Assembly (NCBI GenBank): GCA_023132895.1
Contig: JAGLXL010000005.1
Coordinates: 16,790 to 80,789, forward strand
Direction of reading: 5' to 3'
Origin: Nanobdellota archaeon
GTDB taxonomy: Archaea; Nanobdellota; Nanobdellia; Woesearchaeales; JAGLXL01
DNA: 64,000 bases
Made by a program: the position numbers and the translations under genes. Shown piece after piece: positions 17,826 to 26,471 of this stretch (the first letter of the stretch is position 1; each line of letters begins with the position of its first letter). Under the pieces are notes generated by a model, which searched no databases, had not been told where the DNA came from, and saw nothing but the letters and a program-made list of their open reading frames with translations.

Positions 17826-18539
17826 TTTACAAGAAGTTACTATTTTTTTCTCCTTATCAAAAACAACATAACCTGGTTTTAAATCCCGCGGCTTGCCAAT
17901 AGAGCCAACATCAACACCATAGAAATATTCTAGATCTAAGACCAGGGGCTGAGCAGGGAATGTTTCTATTTGTTCAAAATTGGTTGGAATGATGTTATTC
18001 TTCTTTAATTTAAAAGCTTCGGTTAAATGATAGTGGCCAAAAAAACCAATATCAACCCCTAAACTTTCTATTCCAACCATAGCTGCGACAATATTGTACC
18101 TTTTTGTTGAATAAGTGAGTAAGGCTGCTCTTTCTTCATGAGGTAATAATTCTTTTTCCCCAATGGGACAGCCATGAACATAAACAGTACCATCTTCAAC
18201 AATTTGTATTGGCAGATTCTTTAAAAATTCTTTTTGTTCTACACTTAACAATCTTTTTGCTTGGTCTACAGTACTTTGAGCCCAGGGATTGAACTCCCAA
18301 TATAAGTCTGGATATTTTCCAGAAACAACAGCACCGTGATTGCCCAGCACATTTCTCATGATGCCATCTTGTTCCAAGTCCATGGCCATCTTAACACATT
18401 TTTCTGGATGATCTCCATAACCAATTATATCACCCAAACTGATAATTTCTGTTATACCCTGTTTTTTAATCCCAGCTAAAGCTTTTAAAAAATTATCCAA
18501 ATGTGCATGGACATCCGATAAGATTGCTACAAGTGTCAT
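17817..18539 (-). CDS. Calcineurin-like metallophosphoesterase
   Basis: A 240-residue protein with the metal motifs in order: SDVHAHLDN (8-16), GDIIGYG (36-42), GNHG (67-70), a VHGCP stretch and GHYH. This is the YfcE/MJ0936-like type; the substrate is unknown. It starts 24 nt after the tfb stop, so it is probably at the end of the tfb operon. Confidence 0.85.
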   Translation of the reverse strand: MTLVAILSDVHAHLDNFLKALAGIKKQGITEIISLGDIIGYGDHPEKCVKMAMDLEQDGIMRNVLGNHGAVVSGKYPDLYWEFNPWAQSTVDQAKRLLSVEQKEFLKNLPIQIVEDGTVYVHGCPIGEKELLPHEERAALLTYSTKRYNIVAAMVGIESLGVDIGFFGHYHLTEAFKLKKNNIIPTNFEQIETFPAQPLVLDLEYFYGVDVGSIGKPRDLKPGYVVFDKEKKIVTSCKLN

Positions 18540-18562
18540 TTCTGCAAAAAAAGAAAAATAAA

Positions 18563-19483
18563 TTATTTTTTCTTGGTTTTTTCGATTTGCTTTTCAAGCT
18601 TTAATTTCTTGATAAGCTCTTTGTAACGGTTTCTGATAGTTACTTCGGTGACACCAGCAACATCAGCTACTTCTCTTTGAGTTCTTTTTTCGCCATGGAT
18701 CAAAGAACTGACATATAAAGCAGCAGCAGCAATACCAGTTGGACCTCGTCCAGAAGTTAATTCAGCTTCTCGAGCATCCTCAAGAATTTCAACAGCTTTG
18801 CTCTGTGTTTCTGCTGACAAGCTTAAAGCAGAAGCAAATCTTGGGATATAATCTGCTGGATTGCTTGGCAGGATATTAATGCTTAATTCTCTGGTGACAA
18901 ATCGATAGGTTCGGCCAATTTCTTTCTTTTCGATTCCACTAGCTTCGCTCATTTCATCCAGTGTTCTTGGGACTTCATGCCGTCTACAAGCTGCATATAA
19001 AGCGCCGGCAACAACTGATTCCATTGAACGTCCTCTAACTAGCCCTCTTTGGACAGCTAAAGTGTAGATTCGAGCTGCTTCTTCTTCAACTGATTTTGGC
19101 AGTTTTAAGAAAGAACTGACTCTTTTAAGCTCAGCTAAGGCAACTTTAAGGTTTCTTTCAATGGCTGTACTGATTCTATACTGCCATTTTCTTAATCTGA
19201 AGAACTTGTTTTTTTCCTTTTTAGTGCCTAATTTGTATAAGTCTGATTTTTGGCCAACTTCTGTGCCTAAACCTTGATCAAATTGAGTATAAGTTGATGG
19301 AGCACCGGCTCTTCGCCTTTTATCGGCGTCATCAGAATCAAATTCTCGCCATTCCTGCTCAAAATCAACCATCTTTTCTTCAATAACTAGACCACAATCT
19401 TTACAAATCATTTCTCCTCGTTCCTTATTTCGGAAAAGGTTGATTCCACCACATTCAGGGCATTGCTTGATAAATTTTCTCAT
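18563..19483 (-). CDS. tfb: Transcription initiation factor IIB (TFB)
   Basis: A 306-residue TFB. The N-terminal zinc ribbon uses C8, C11, C27 and C30 (CPECGG ... CKDCG). It is followed by the B-reader region and two cyclin folds, the first with RGRSMESVVAGALYAACR and the second with GRGPTGIAAAALYVSS and a final HTH (REVADVAGVTEVTIRNRYKE). TFB bridges TBP-bound TATA/BRE DNA and RNA polymerase. GGTGA precedes the start. It lies 15 nt behind a hypothetical gene and before a phosphoesterase. Confidence 0.97.
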   Translation of the reverse strand: MRKFIKQCPECGGINLFRNKERGEMICKDCGLVIEEKMVDFEQEWREFDSDDADKRRRAGAPSTYTQFDQGLGTEVGQKSDLYKLGTKKEKNKFFRLRKWQYRISTAIERNLKVALAELKRVSSFLKLPKSVEEEAARIYTLAVQRGLVRGRSMESVVAGALYAACRRHEVPRTLDEMSEASGIEKKEIGRTYRFVTRELSINILPSNPADYIPRFASALSLSAETQSKAVEILEDAREAELTSGRGPTGIAAAALYVSSLIHGEKRTQREVADVAGVTEVTIRNRYKELIKKLKLEKQIEKTKKK

Positions 19484-19498
19484 TTTAGTTCACCTTAA

Positions 19499-19909
19499 TT
19501 AGGATTTTTTTTGATCATTACAATATGCTATAAACCTTAAGCTTGGAATTGCATATGTTTTTCCTTCGTGTTCTGTTTTGAACACAAAACCTGTTTTTGC
19601 AATCATATCAATTGTATCACTTTCTTCTTGAACTCCTACCCACTCACCAATTTGAGCAGCAGCGTACAACATTCTATTTAATACTCGTTCCTGATGAACA
19701 CTTTTAAAAGGTCCTGATTCCATAGTAAAATGAGCCAATGCTTCATGATCTCCAGCTGTAATTTCTTTCGTATATGGACCAAGCACTTCATCAACAGTGC
19801 ATAATTGTTTTAATTTATCTGTGTAATCATCAGTATACCAAACTAGTGGATTTTCATCCAGTTTGTGGATTTTGCTATTAACTCCTACGGATTCCTTTTG
19901 AGGTATCAT
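19499..19909 (-). CDS. Hypothetical protein upstream of tfb
   Basis: A 136-residue soluble protein, no recognised family. ATG 19909 is preferred over a GTG at 19939 because GTGAT stands 5 nt before it. It lies 15 nt upstream of tfb on the same strand, so it probably shares the transcript. Two TATA-like boxes (near 19970 and 19997) are upstream. The mid region (GDHEALAHFTMESGPFKSVH) is suggestive of a helical fold but gives no function. Confidence 0.65.
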   Translation of the reverse strand: MIPQKESVGVNSKIHKLDENPLVWYTDDYTDKLKQLCTVDEVLGPYTKEITAGDHEALAHFTMESGPFKSVHQERVLNRMLYAAAQIGEWVGVQEESDTIDMIAKTGFVFKTEHEGKTYAIPSLRFIAYCNDQKKS

Positions 19910-19985
19910 TTTTATCACTACACAACCATTAAACACCAATCACTATAAGAACCCCTCTTTCACAGTTAAGTTTAAATATCATTGT

Positions 19986-20011
19986 AAGAACTAGTATATA
20001 AATGTTTCGGT
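19986..20011 (-). promoter_or_regulatory. BRE/TATA promoter of the tfb operon
   Basis: On the minus strand ACCGAAACATTTATATACTAG: a BRE (CGAAACA) and TATA box. Eighteen bases (19986-20003) are identical to the promoter of the Ntn-hydrolase gene at 21012-21029. Confidence 0.55.
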
Positions 20012-20036
20012 GTTTTTGGTCAGTGACGAAAGAAAA

Positions 20037-20996
20037 TTAAGGTTTTTTCTCAGAATTACCATTTCCAAAGCGCTTTAAATTAGACCTTTCCTGCCAAGAA
20101 CTGTAAGGAATGGCTGTAGTTTTTAATGTATCTTGATTTAATTTTAAGACATCAGCTATTTTTTGGTAATTTGGGTTGCCGTTTAAAGTTTGACCCATAT
20201 GATCTCTTGTGGCTTGGTTGCTATAACCTTCTGGATGTTCAGATAGATGAGCGCCGCTTAAATTCATTAAAACATTGGTTTTTTCTGAGTCAATCATTTT
20301 TACTTCTTCATCTGTAATTTGAACTATTTTTGGCCTGCCGCCAACACCCTGGTTAATATTGGAAAAAGAGTAAGCATTAATAGCAAAGAAAGCTAAATCT
20401 TTTGATTCTAGTTTTTTAGAGTCAATTCCCTGTAATTTAGTTGAGAAATATGAATCAGCACCATCTGTTCCTGAGCCAGTTTCAATATGGTCCTGAAATA
20501 ATTCGTTGTAACCTTGGGCAGAAATTGCAAAATGCCTGATTTTCTTACTTTCTTTATCAAAAGCAGTCAGAATAAAACTAGTTGTATATTGAGGGTCTTT
20601 TTTAGATTGTTCGAAATTTTGAATTAATCTGGCAGTTTCCTGTTTAATATATTCTTTTTTTTCGTCTGGATTAGTAATGAGTTTGGCTTTTTTTTGGATT
20701 TCTGTTTTCTGTCTTTTCAAATAATCTTCTTCAAATTTATTTTCCCTTCTTTTTTCTCTTTGATGGATGTCTTCGACAAACTCTTCTAGATCTCTTCCCT
20801 GGACTTTGTCTAGATTTTCAATAACTCCTCTAATGATATTGCCTCCGCCAGAACCATAAATTACACCGTGGTATTTCTCATGTTCAAATTTACCAACTTT
20901 TTCAACAGAATCACTTTTTCTTCCATAACTAGAGACTCTGCTATCTGTAACAACGATTGCTTCTAAACTATTTGTAAAAGATATGCCTACTGTCAT
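20037..20996 (-). CDS. Proteasome-like Ntn-hydrolase with long helical insert
   Basis: A 319-residue protein. It begins MTVGISFTNSLEAIVVTDSR. If Met1 is removed, Thr becomes residue 1 and Asp falls at position 17, as in proteasome beta and HslV; a Lys follows at position 32 (VEKVGKF) near the usual Lys33, then GVIYGSGGG matches the family's glycine stretch. Residues about 70-130 are a charged coiled-coil-like insert absent from normal beta subunits. Later segments (TSFILTAFD, GSGTDGADSYF) also fit the fold. It may be a self-compartmentalising or stand-alone peptidase; the partner is unknown. Confidence 0.7.
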   Translation of the reverse strand: MTVGISFTNSLEAIVVTDSRVSSYGRKSDSVEKVGKFEHEKYHGVIYGSGGGNIIRGVIENLDKVQGRDLEEFVEDIHQREKRRENKFEEDYLKRQKTEIQKKAKLITNPDEKKEYIKQETARLIQNFEQSKKDPQYTTSFILTAFDKESKKIRHFAISAQGYNELFQDHIETGSGTDGADSYFSTKLQGIDSKKLESKDLAFFAINAYSFSNINQGVGGRPKIVQITDEEVKMIDSEKTNVLMNLSGAHLSEHPEGYSNQATRDHMGQTLNGNPNYQKIADVLKLNQDTLKTTAIPYSSWQERSNLKRFGNGNSEKKP

Positions 20997-21011
20997 TTTA
21001 ATTGTATTCTG

Positions 21012-21029
21012 AAGAACTAGTATATAAAT
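21012..21029 (-). promoter_or_regulatory. TATA promoter of the Ntn-hydrolase gene
   Basis: On the minus strand ATTTATATACTAGTTCTT, 16 nt upstream of the start at 20996, preceded by a GAAAG-type BRE. The spacing would make the message nearly leaderless. Confidence 0.55.
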
Positions 21030-21077
21030 CTTTCTGTTTTGTTACTACTATTCAGTTACACTTTTTGGCAGAGAAAT

Positions 21078-21662
21078 TCAATCCAAAGTTTGGTCATGAT
21101 GGGCATGTTGGGGCCTGATATAGAATCTTAAGACTTTGAAATTGCTGTTTTCAAGCAAATTTTTAAGCTCATCTTGCTGGTAATAAGCATAAAATCTTTT
21201 AGTATTGTATCTTTTATAGAATTCCCAACCTTCAGTTGTTCCTTCCTTAGCATTGATAAAGAGGATTCCTTTGGGTTTGAGAATTTTAAAGATTTTACTT
21301 ATGACTTCTTGCGCAAATTTCTTTTCAACAGTCAAGATTCCAGCATTAAACCAAACTCCATCAAAAAAATTGTCTGGAAAATCTAGTTTGGTCATGTCCA
21401 TGACTTTAAATTCAGCTTTGGGAGCAATTGTTTTGGCAATTTTGATCATGTTTTCTGAGAAATCTACTCCACTAACTTGGTAGCCCTGTTCTGAGATTAT
21501 TTTTGCATCTCTGCCTGGGCCGCAAGCAAGGTCAAGTATTTTTCCGTTTTTTGGAATCAAGTTGAGAAATTCATTTCTTTGTTCATCTGTGAATTTAGCC
21601 ATGTCTTTTGTTTTTTCATAGAAATCTTGGGCTGTTTTATCATAAGTGTCGATGTTTTTCAT
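21078..21662 (-). CDS. Class I SAM-dependent methyltransferase
   Basis: A 194-residue protein with motif I LDLACGPGRDA (about 40-50), the acidic motif II GVDFSENMI and motif III GVWFNAGIL. This is the small-molecule methyltransferase type. The substrate is unknown. It stands alone, divergent from a hypothetical gene. Confidence 0.85.
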   Translation of the reverse strand: MKNIDTYDKTAQDFYEKTKDMAKFTDEQRNEFLNLIPKNGKILDLACGPGRDAKIISEQGYQVSGVDFSENMIKIAKTIAPKAEFKVMDMTKLDFPDNFFDGVWFNAGILTVEKKFAQEVISKIFKILKPKGILFINAKEGTTEGWEFYKRYNTKRFYAYYQQDELKNLLENSNFKVLRFYIRPQHAHHDQTLD

Positions 21663-21705
21663 TTTTGGTAAAATTTTATATATTGGCAGTTAAATTTTAT
21701 TTTTT

Positions 21706-22074
21706 ATGGCAGTGTTAGAAGCAGATATTGAGGAATTATATAAAAAACTACCTGTTGAATCTAGATGCAGGGAAGCTACTAATCCTGACCGTTTTCTAAA
21801 AGCCTTTAATGATAAGGGTTATATGGAGCCTTGGCCTTTTATTGGTCTTTTTCAAAACTTAGAAGATGAATCTCTTCGCTGGCTGATGATCTGTGATGAA
21901 TTTTACAGTTATTCTACTTTTCTTGGGAGTCGTGGTCTTGATAAAGTAGTTCAATGGAAATTAAGCCGGGCAAATTCAACAGAAAAACCGATGTTATGTT
22001 TAGAAGTTTACAGCAGAAATTGTTTTGATGAAGAAGCAAAATGGAAAACAAGCTATATCTTTCCAACTCAATAA
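21706..22074 (+). CDS. Hypothetical protein
   Basis: A 122-residue soluble protein with many aromatic residues and no recognised motif. Its ATG follows an AT-rich region (TTTTATATATTGG on the opposite strand) shared with the divergent methyltransferase. The 3' end overlaps the convergent aminotransferase by 7 bp. Confidence 0.65.
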   Translation: MAVLEADIEELYKKLPVESRCREATNPDRFLKAFNDKGYMEPWPFIGLFQNLEDESLRWLMICDEFYSYSTFLGSRGLDKVVQWKLSRANSTEKPMLCLEVYSRNCFDEEAKWKTSYIFPTQ

Positions 22075-23198
22075 CTCATATTTTTATTTTGCAAGAATTT
22101 GTTATCTAAAAATCCTCTTAATCTTCTCATGGCATCTTTGATGATTTCCTGGTTGATGGCGTAGCTTAAACGGATGTGGTTTTTATCGCCAAATGGTTCT
22201 CCGGGAATGACGGCTAGTTTTGATTCTTCTAATAATCTACTGCAAAATGTTAGCGAGTCATCATTAATCTTAGCCCAGCAGTAGAAAGCACCTTGAGGTC
22301 TTGGGCAGTCTAAACCCATTGATTTTAATTCATCGGTCATTAAATCTCTTCTTTGTTTATATTCACTGATGATGTTTGGATCTGGTATTAGTTCTAAGGC
22401 TTTAACTGCTGCTTTTTGAGCAATTGAATTTGGATTTGAAGTTACTTGTCCTTGAATTGCTGCCATTTCTTTGATTAAATCACTGGAGCCAGCTCCATAA
22501 CCAATTCTCCAGCCAGGGACACCATATGATTTTGAGATAGCATTGACTGTTAAAGTTAAATTTTTAATTTCATTATTTAGGGAGGCGATGCTGATATGCT
22601 CCTGGTCGTAAGTGAAATATTCATAAACTTCATCTGAGATGATTATTAGTTTATGATTGACAGCTAAGTCAGCGATTCTTTGGAGCTCTGTTCTGGGGAT
22701 GACAGCTCCGGTTGGATTATTTGGTGAGTTGAGGATGATGGCTTTTGTATTTGGAGTTATTTTTTCTGCAATGAGATCTGCTTTGATTTGGTTATTGTCT
22801 GTCTGACAGAAAACTGGCTGGCCACTGGCCATTTTGACTTGTTCTGGATAGGTCAGCCAATAAGGTGTGGGGATAATGATTTCTCCACCTAAATAGAAGA
22901 GAGCGTTGAAAAGAACTTGTTTGCCGCCATTAGAGATGATGATATTTTCTGGTGTGTAATCTATATGATTGTCTCTTTTGAGTTTTTTAACTACAGCTTG
23001 TTTTAATTCTGGAATGCCTGATGCTTGAGTGTATTTTGAGAAGTTATCGTCTACTGCTTGCTTTGCTGCTTGCTTGACTTCTTCTGGCGGTGTGAAGTCT
23101 GGCTCACCAGCTGCTAAGCTGATGACGTTTAAACCTTGGGCCTTCATCTGCTTGGCTTTGGCAGTGATTTGAAGAGTTAAGGATGGGTTTATTTTCAT
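22068..23198 (-). CDS. aspC: Class I/II PLP-dependent aminotransferase (aspartate type)
   Basis: A 376-residue fold-type I aminotransferase. It shows AAGEPDF near the start, ISNGGKQVLFNA, NSPNNPTGAV, ISDEVYE and the PLP lysine region SKSYGVPGWRIGYG, with a C-terminal RLSYA for the substrate carboxylate. The probable reaction is aspartate/2-oxoglutarate transamination; the exact amino acid cannot be told from sequence. It overlaps the upstream YkgJ gene by 4 bp. Confidence 0.88.
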   Translation of the reverse strand: MKINPSLTLQITAKAKQMKAQGLNVISLAAGEPDFTPPEEVKQAAKQAVDDNFSKYTQASGIPELKQAVVKKLKRDNHIDYTPENIIISNGGKQVLFNALFYLGGEIIIPTPYWLTYPEQVKMASGQPVFCQTDNNQIKADLIAEKITPNTKAIILNSPNNPTGAVIPRTELQRIADLAVNHKLIIISDEVYEYFTYDQEHISIASLNNEIKNLTLTVNAISKSYGVPGWRIGYGAGSSDLIKEMAAIQGQVTSNPNSIAQKAAVKALELIPDPNIISEYKQRRDLMTDELKSMGLDCPRPQGAFYCWAKINDDSLTFCSRLLEESKLAVIPGEPFGDKNHIRLSYAINQEIIKDAMRRLRGFLDNKFLQNKNMSY

Positions 23199-23491
23199 TT
23201 AGTATTAGGGCAAAGTTCTATTTCTTCTGGATCTGATGGAAAGCTTTTGCAGACGTCTGGCCTGAATTCATAGATGCTACAACAAAATTTTTCTTTTTCT
23301 TGGAGAAAAATACAATAACCAGTGTCCCTATACTTCAACTTAAATAGATCATCATCTTCAAGGGAACTGAATTCTTCAGGCTTTTTTCCTGTCATTCTAG
23401 CTATTAATCCTATTTCTTTTTCTGTTGCAAAAACTGTTGTTCTCCAGCAACAAGAGCCGCATTGCTGACAATTATCTGTTTTTGTTTCCAT
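23195..23491 (-). CDS. YkgJ-family cysteine cluster protein
   Basis: A 98-residue protein with the CxxCGxCC pattern (CQQCGSCC) and later CIF, CCSIYEFRPDVCKSFP and a final Cys, the YkgJ cluster thought to bind zinc or an Fe-S cluster. The ATG at 23491 is chosen; a longer frame would add 20 hydrophobic residues without a ribosome site. It is coupled to the aminotransferase by a 4-bp overlap. Confidence 0.85.
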   Translation of the reverse strand: METKTDNCQQCGSCCWRTTVFATEKEIGLIARMTGKKPEEFSSLEDDDLFKLKYRDTGYCIFLQEKEKFCCSIYEFRPDVCKSFPSDPEEIELCPNTK

Positions 23492-23583
23492 GAGAAGAAC
23501 TGATGTTAGCTTATTTATTAAATTTGTTAAAGAGCACTGGACACTGGACAAGTGCTGACGAGCGGTTTAAAAATCTTGTTGAT

Positions 23584-23790
23584 ATGACTATTTTTATGAA
23601 ACAAATTAAAAAACACCCAACTAAAAAATGGGAAGTTTCAATCATGGAATTTGAGGATGAAGAAGGTCAAAAATTTAAAGTTACAAGAAGATTGCCAGAC
23701 GCTTCAGTGGCAGAGACAAAAGTTTTTAAGAATAAAGAAGAGGCAAAGAAGTTATTTGATAATTGGCTTAATTATTTGATTAAATTTTGA
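23584..23790 (+). CDS. Small hypothetical protein
   Basis: A 68-residue basic/acidic protein with an apparent beta-hairpin then helix (KKWEVSIMEFEDEEG ... KNKEEAKKLFDNWL). A TATA-like GTTTAAAAAT at 23564-23573 would place transcription start near 23595, so the ATG at 23596 (leaderless) is an alternative start. The 3' end overlaps the convergent phosphatase by 39 bp. No family recognised. Confidence 0.55.
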   Translation: MTIFMKQIKKHPTKKWEVSIMEFEDEEGQKFKVTRRLPDASVAETKVFKNKEEAKKLFDNWLNYLIKF

Positions 23791-24072
23791 TTTGAGAGTT
23801 TTGACTAATTGGGGCTGATTGAATTGGTAAATATCTGGGATGTCTAAAGAAAGGATACGTTTCTGTAGGTATTGTTTTGGGAATCTTTTGGAAATCTCTT
23901 GTCTTTGATCTTCGTCCATGACAATGATGGCATCTGCCCACTCCATTTGAGAGTTGGTTAGGGATTTGGAACTAAAAAGACCGGCTGATTTGGTTTGAAA
24001 TTTATCTTTAAGCAATTCCTCAGCTGTTTTACTTCGGTTTTGATTTTGATTGCAGACAAATAAGAGTTTCAT
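23752..24072 (-). CDS. Low-molecular-weight phosphotyrosine phosphatase-like protein
   Basis: A 106-residue protein with the Cx5R catalytic loop CNQNQNRS (7-14) immediately after the first strand, as in LMW-PTPs and arsenate reductases. A possible acid Asp is in the loop SLDIPDIYQF. It is shorter than typical (about 150 residues). It is likely a cytosolic phosphatase; the substrate is unknown. Confidence 0.75.
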   Translation of the reverse strand: MKLLFVCNQNQNRSKTAEELLKDKFQTKSAGLFSSKSLTNSQMEWADAIIVMDEDQRQEISKRFPKQYLQKRILSLDIPDIYQFNQPQLVKTLKSKFNQIIKPIIK

Positions 24073-24196
24073 GGCATTGGTTAAGATTTTGAATGATTTA
24101 AACTTTGTGGTTGAAAATGAATCTTCTTGAGAAGGCTAAGGTATTGAATGAGTTTTAACCTTCTAAACAATTGAAATTTCCTGGTTTAGTCCTGGA

Positions 24197-24871
24197 TTAT
24201 TTTGATTGCTCAATAATTTTAATTATCTGTGTTAGATTGGTAATCAAATGATCAGGCTGAGCTTTTTTTAATCTCCAGGTAGCATAATAACCATCAGTAA
24301 TGGCAATCGTGATTAAACCAAGTTTCTTGCCGATTTCAATCTCTTCAGGAGAATCACCAACAATAAAAACTTCTTCTGGTTGATAATCAAGATCTGATAT
24401 ATATTTTCTTAATCTTTTTAATTTATTTCTGCCTTTCATAGAACTGTCTTTAGCAGAGTTAGCTAGTAAGTCAATAAAATAATCAGTAATTTTAAATCTT
24501 TGCAGTTGGAATTCAATACCTTCAACTGTATGGTTGCTTAAGATAGTTGAATCAATGGAATTTTGTTTGAGCCAATTTAATACTTTTTTGGCCCCTCTTC
24601 TGGTTCTACATCTTTCAGCTCTTGGCTCATAAAAATCATGAAAAACTTCACCTAATCTTTTACTCTCTCTTTGCAATTCTTTTCTGTCACAACCATGTTG
24701 CGTGTAAAAATCAATGGCCGGGATAATAATAGTATCTCGATATGTTTTGAAGTCAACTGGAGTACCACCAAAAGTTCTGAGAACATGATTATCAGCATCC
24801 ATGCAAGCTTGTGTATCAGAAATGATACAAGCATTCCAATCCCAAACTGCTAGTTTATAATTTTTTTTCAT
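24197..24871 (-). CDS. HAD-family hydrolase with altered motif I
   Basis: A 224-residue HAD protein of the phosphoglycolate phosphatase type: motif I VWDWNACI (10-15), motif II LSNHT, a Lys region, and motif III/IV VGDSPEEIEIG. Motif I has Asn13 where the second Asp of DxD normally acts as acid/base, so hydrolase activity may be weak or changed. It lies downstream of a methyltransferase gene that appears to be inserted; a 35-bp repeat sits across its start codon. Confidence 0.8.
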   Translation of the reverse strand: MKKNYKLAVWDWNACIISDTQACMDADNHVLRTFGGTPVDFKTYRDTIIIPAIDFYTQHGCDRKELQRESKRLGEVFHDFYEPRAERCRTRRGAKKVLNWLKQNSIDSTILSNHTVEGIEFQLQRFKITDYFIDLLANSAKDSSMKGRNKLKRLRKYISDLDYQPEEVFIVGDSPEEIEIGKKLGLITIAITDGYYATWRLKKAQPDHLITNLTQIIKIIEQSK

Positions 24872-24900
24872 TTAAAAACTACAATATTCCCTCTGCCTTT
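24866..24900 (-). repeat. 35-bp direct repeat, copy at HAD gene start
   Basis: Identical over 35 bp to 25636-25670. It contains the last codons and stop of the membrane wHTH gene (GRGNIVVFK then TGA) plus the next ATG. Between the copies lies exactly one gene, the methyltransferase. Confidence 0.9.
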
Positions 24901-24924
24901 TTTACTATTTCCTAAAATCATTTT

Positions 24925-25641
24925 TCAAGATTTTTTAGTTGCAACCAAAACCGCATGCATCTTATTTCTATAAATAATTTTTATGTTTTCAAAACCAACC
25001 TGCTCCATCTCTCTAATGGATTCCCCTTCTTCCATAAGTATCTTTGACTGATGATCATATTCTTCGTGATCAATCCAGCGCTCTATCAGGTCTGGTTTTC
25101 CTTCTCTTAAAAAAATTTTTATATATTGGTTGACTTGCCAATCCAAGAGTTTTCTGTGTTCATTAGGGTCGTCTAAAGCGTATTTGTCTGCATTGACAAA
25201 AAGACTGCCTGGAACAAGTGCACCAAATATCAACTTTAATATTCTATGCCTTGAGTTCCTTTCAAAGTTGTGTAAGGTAATGCCAGATGCAAAAGAGTCA
25301 AAACTGGTTTTCAATCCTTCTAAATAATCCAATGCATCTGATTCGATAAATTCCACTCGTCCCACATAACCTTCAAGATTTTTCCGGGCTTGGTCTAACA
25401 TAGATTGTTCTTTGTCAACTGTAGTTACAACTGCTCTTGGCTCGTTTTCAAGAATGGCTTTAGCAGTAAACCCTGTCCCAGTTCCAACTTCAAGAACTCT
25501 AATTATATCCTTAGAACAATTTTGATAATGGTGAACAATGGCTAGTCCTACTTGTTGCTGGAGCTCATCATAGTAAGGCATGGCTTTTGTCAAGAGACTG
25601 TATTCTGTACTGGTTTTTCCAGTAAACCTATTATCTTTCAT
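24925..25641 (-). CDS. SAM-dependent methyltransferase, apparently inserted
   Basis: A 238-residue class I methyltransferase with motif I LEVGTGTGFTAK, the acidic TTVDKEQSML, IESDAL and the post-motif SFASGITLHNF. The substrate is unknown. Its ATG overlaps the stop of the wHTH gene upstream (ATGA). A perfect 35-bp copy of that junction follows the gene, 24 bp after its stop, so the gene plus a junction copy looks like a 770-bp insertion. Confidence 0.85.
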   Translation of the reverse strand: MKDNRFTGKTSTEYSLLTKAMPYYDELQQQVGLAIVHHYQNCSKDIIRVLEVGTGTGFTAKAILENEPRAVVTTVDKEQSMLDQARKNLEGYVGRVEFIESDALDYLEGLKTSFDSFASGITLHNFERNSRHRILKLIFGALVPGSLFVNADKYALDDPNEHRKLLDWQVNQYIKIFLREGKPDLIERWIDHEEYDHQSKILMEEGESIREMEQVGFENIKIIYRNKMHAVLVATKKS

Positions 25642-25670
25642 TTAAAAACTACAATATTCCCTCTGCCTTT
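25636..25670 (-). repeat. 35-bp direct repeat, copy at wHTH gene end
   Basis: Identical to 24866-24900. This copy is the true 3' end of the wHTH membrane gene. Confidence 0.9.
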
Positions 25671-26312
25671 CTTGATCTTTTTGACTAAACCTTTTTCTTC
25701 CAGTTCAGAAATCATCAAGGAAATCTTGCCTTCTGATAAAGGGAATTCTTTGCGAATTTCTTTTTGGGTTGCTCGTTTGTGTTTTTTGATGTAATCAAGG
25801 ACTTTTTGGAGTTCTTGGTCTAATTTCTTTTCTTCTTTTGGCAGAATAATTGGTTTTAAATTTTTTAATTTGAAATAAGCCAGGATCATCAATCCAGCCA
25901 TAACTATCAAAGAACCAATTAAAGCAACATAAAAAGGCCATAAGTTAATTTGCTCTGGTTCTTGGAATAAGATTTCGCTTTCTTGTAAAATATTTTGAGA
26001 TTCAAAATAAGGGAAAAGAATCAAATCAATGTTGTAAGTACCGTCTTTGGAGACATGGAGGGTTTCTTTGGTGGCTGAGATTATTTTTCCATCATCTAAT
26101 TGATAAGCAATTAGCTCATATTCTCCTGCTTCAACTTCAAAGGAATAAGTGCCATCGGTGATGACTTGCTGTTGAATAGGTTCGGTTGAGATAGTGGCTT
26201 TGCCTTGAGTTACTTTGTTTAGGTAGAAATCATAGACTTCACCTTGGATTGTGGCTGCTTGCGCTATTGAGATTAAGACTAATATTAATAGTAAATGGAC
26301 CACCCATTTCAT
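25638..26312 (-). CDS. Membrane-anchored winged-helix regulator
   Basis: A 224-residue protein: signal peptide (1-19, ending IAQA), an outer carboxypeptidase-regulatory-like beta domain (about 20-110), one membrane helix (about 127-148) and a cytoplasmic winged helix (about 165-224: ATQKEIRKEFPLSEGKISLMISELEEKGLV, shown here in two parts as ATQKEIRKEF and LMISELEEKGLV). This plan, common in archaea, suggests transcription control by an outside signal. Targets unknown. Confidence 0.85.
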   Translation of the reverse strand: MKWVVHLLLILVLISIAQAATIQGEVYDFYLNKVTQGKATISTEPIQQQVITDGTYSFEVEAGEYELIAYQLDDGKIISATKETLHVSKDGTYNIDLILFPYFESQNILQESEILFQEPEQINLWPFYVALIGSLIVMAGLMILAYFKLKNLKPIILPKEEKKLDQELQKVLDYIKKHKRATQKEIRKEFPLSEGKISLMISELEEKGLVKKIKKGRGNIVVFK

Positions 26313-26471
26313 GTTAAATGTTTGGGATATGGGTAGTATTTATACTTTTTGCTTAAAACTGAGAAAATAAGGGTTATTTTGAGTTCTATAAAGCTTTAAA
26401 TCTTTGAAATGAGTTCTATGAAGTTAATGAAGTTTAAATAAAGTATTGGATTTTGGGATAAATAAGTTTGT

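Noticed and set aside
19986..21029. 18-bp identity flanking the Ntn-hydrolase gene, as a possible fourth gene insertion with junction copy
   Set aside because: Both copies are BRE/TATA promoters in the same orientation, and 15 of these bases also occur at the kinase promoter (11.48 kb). A strong shared promoter consensus explains it better, though the ACTAG extension leaves some doubt.
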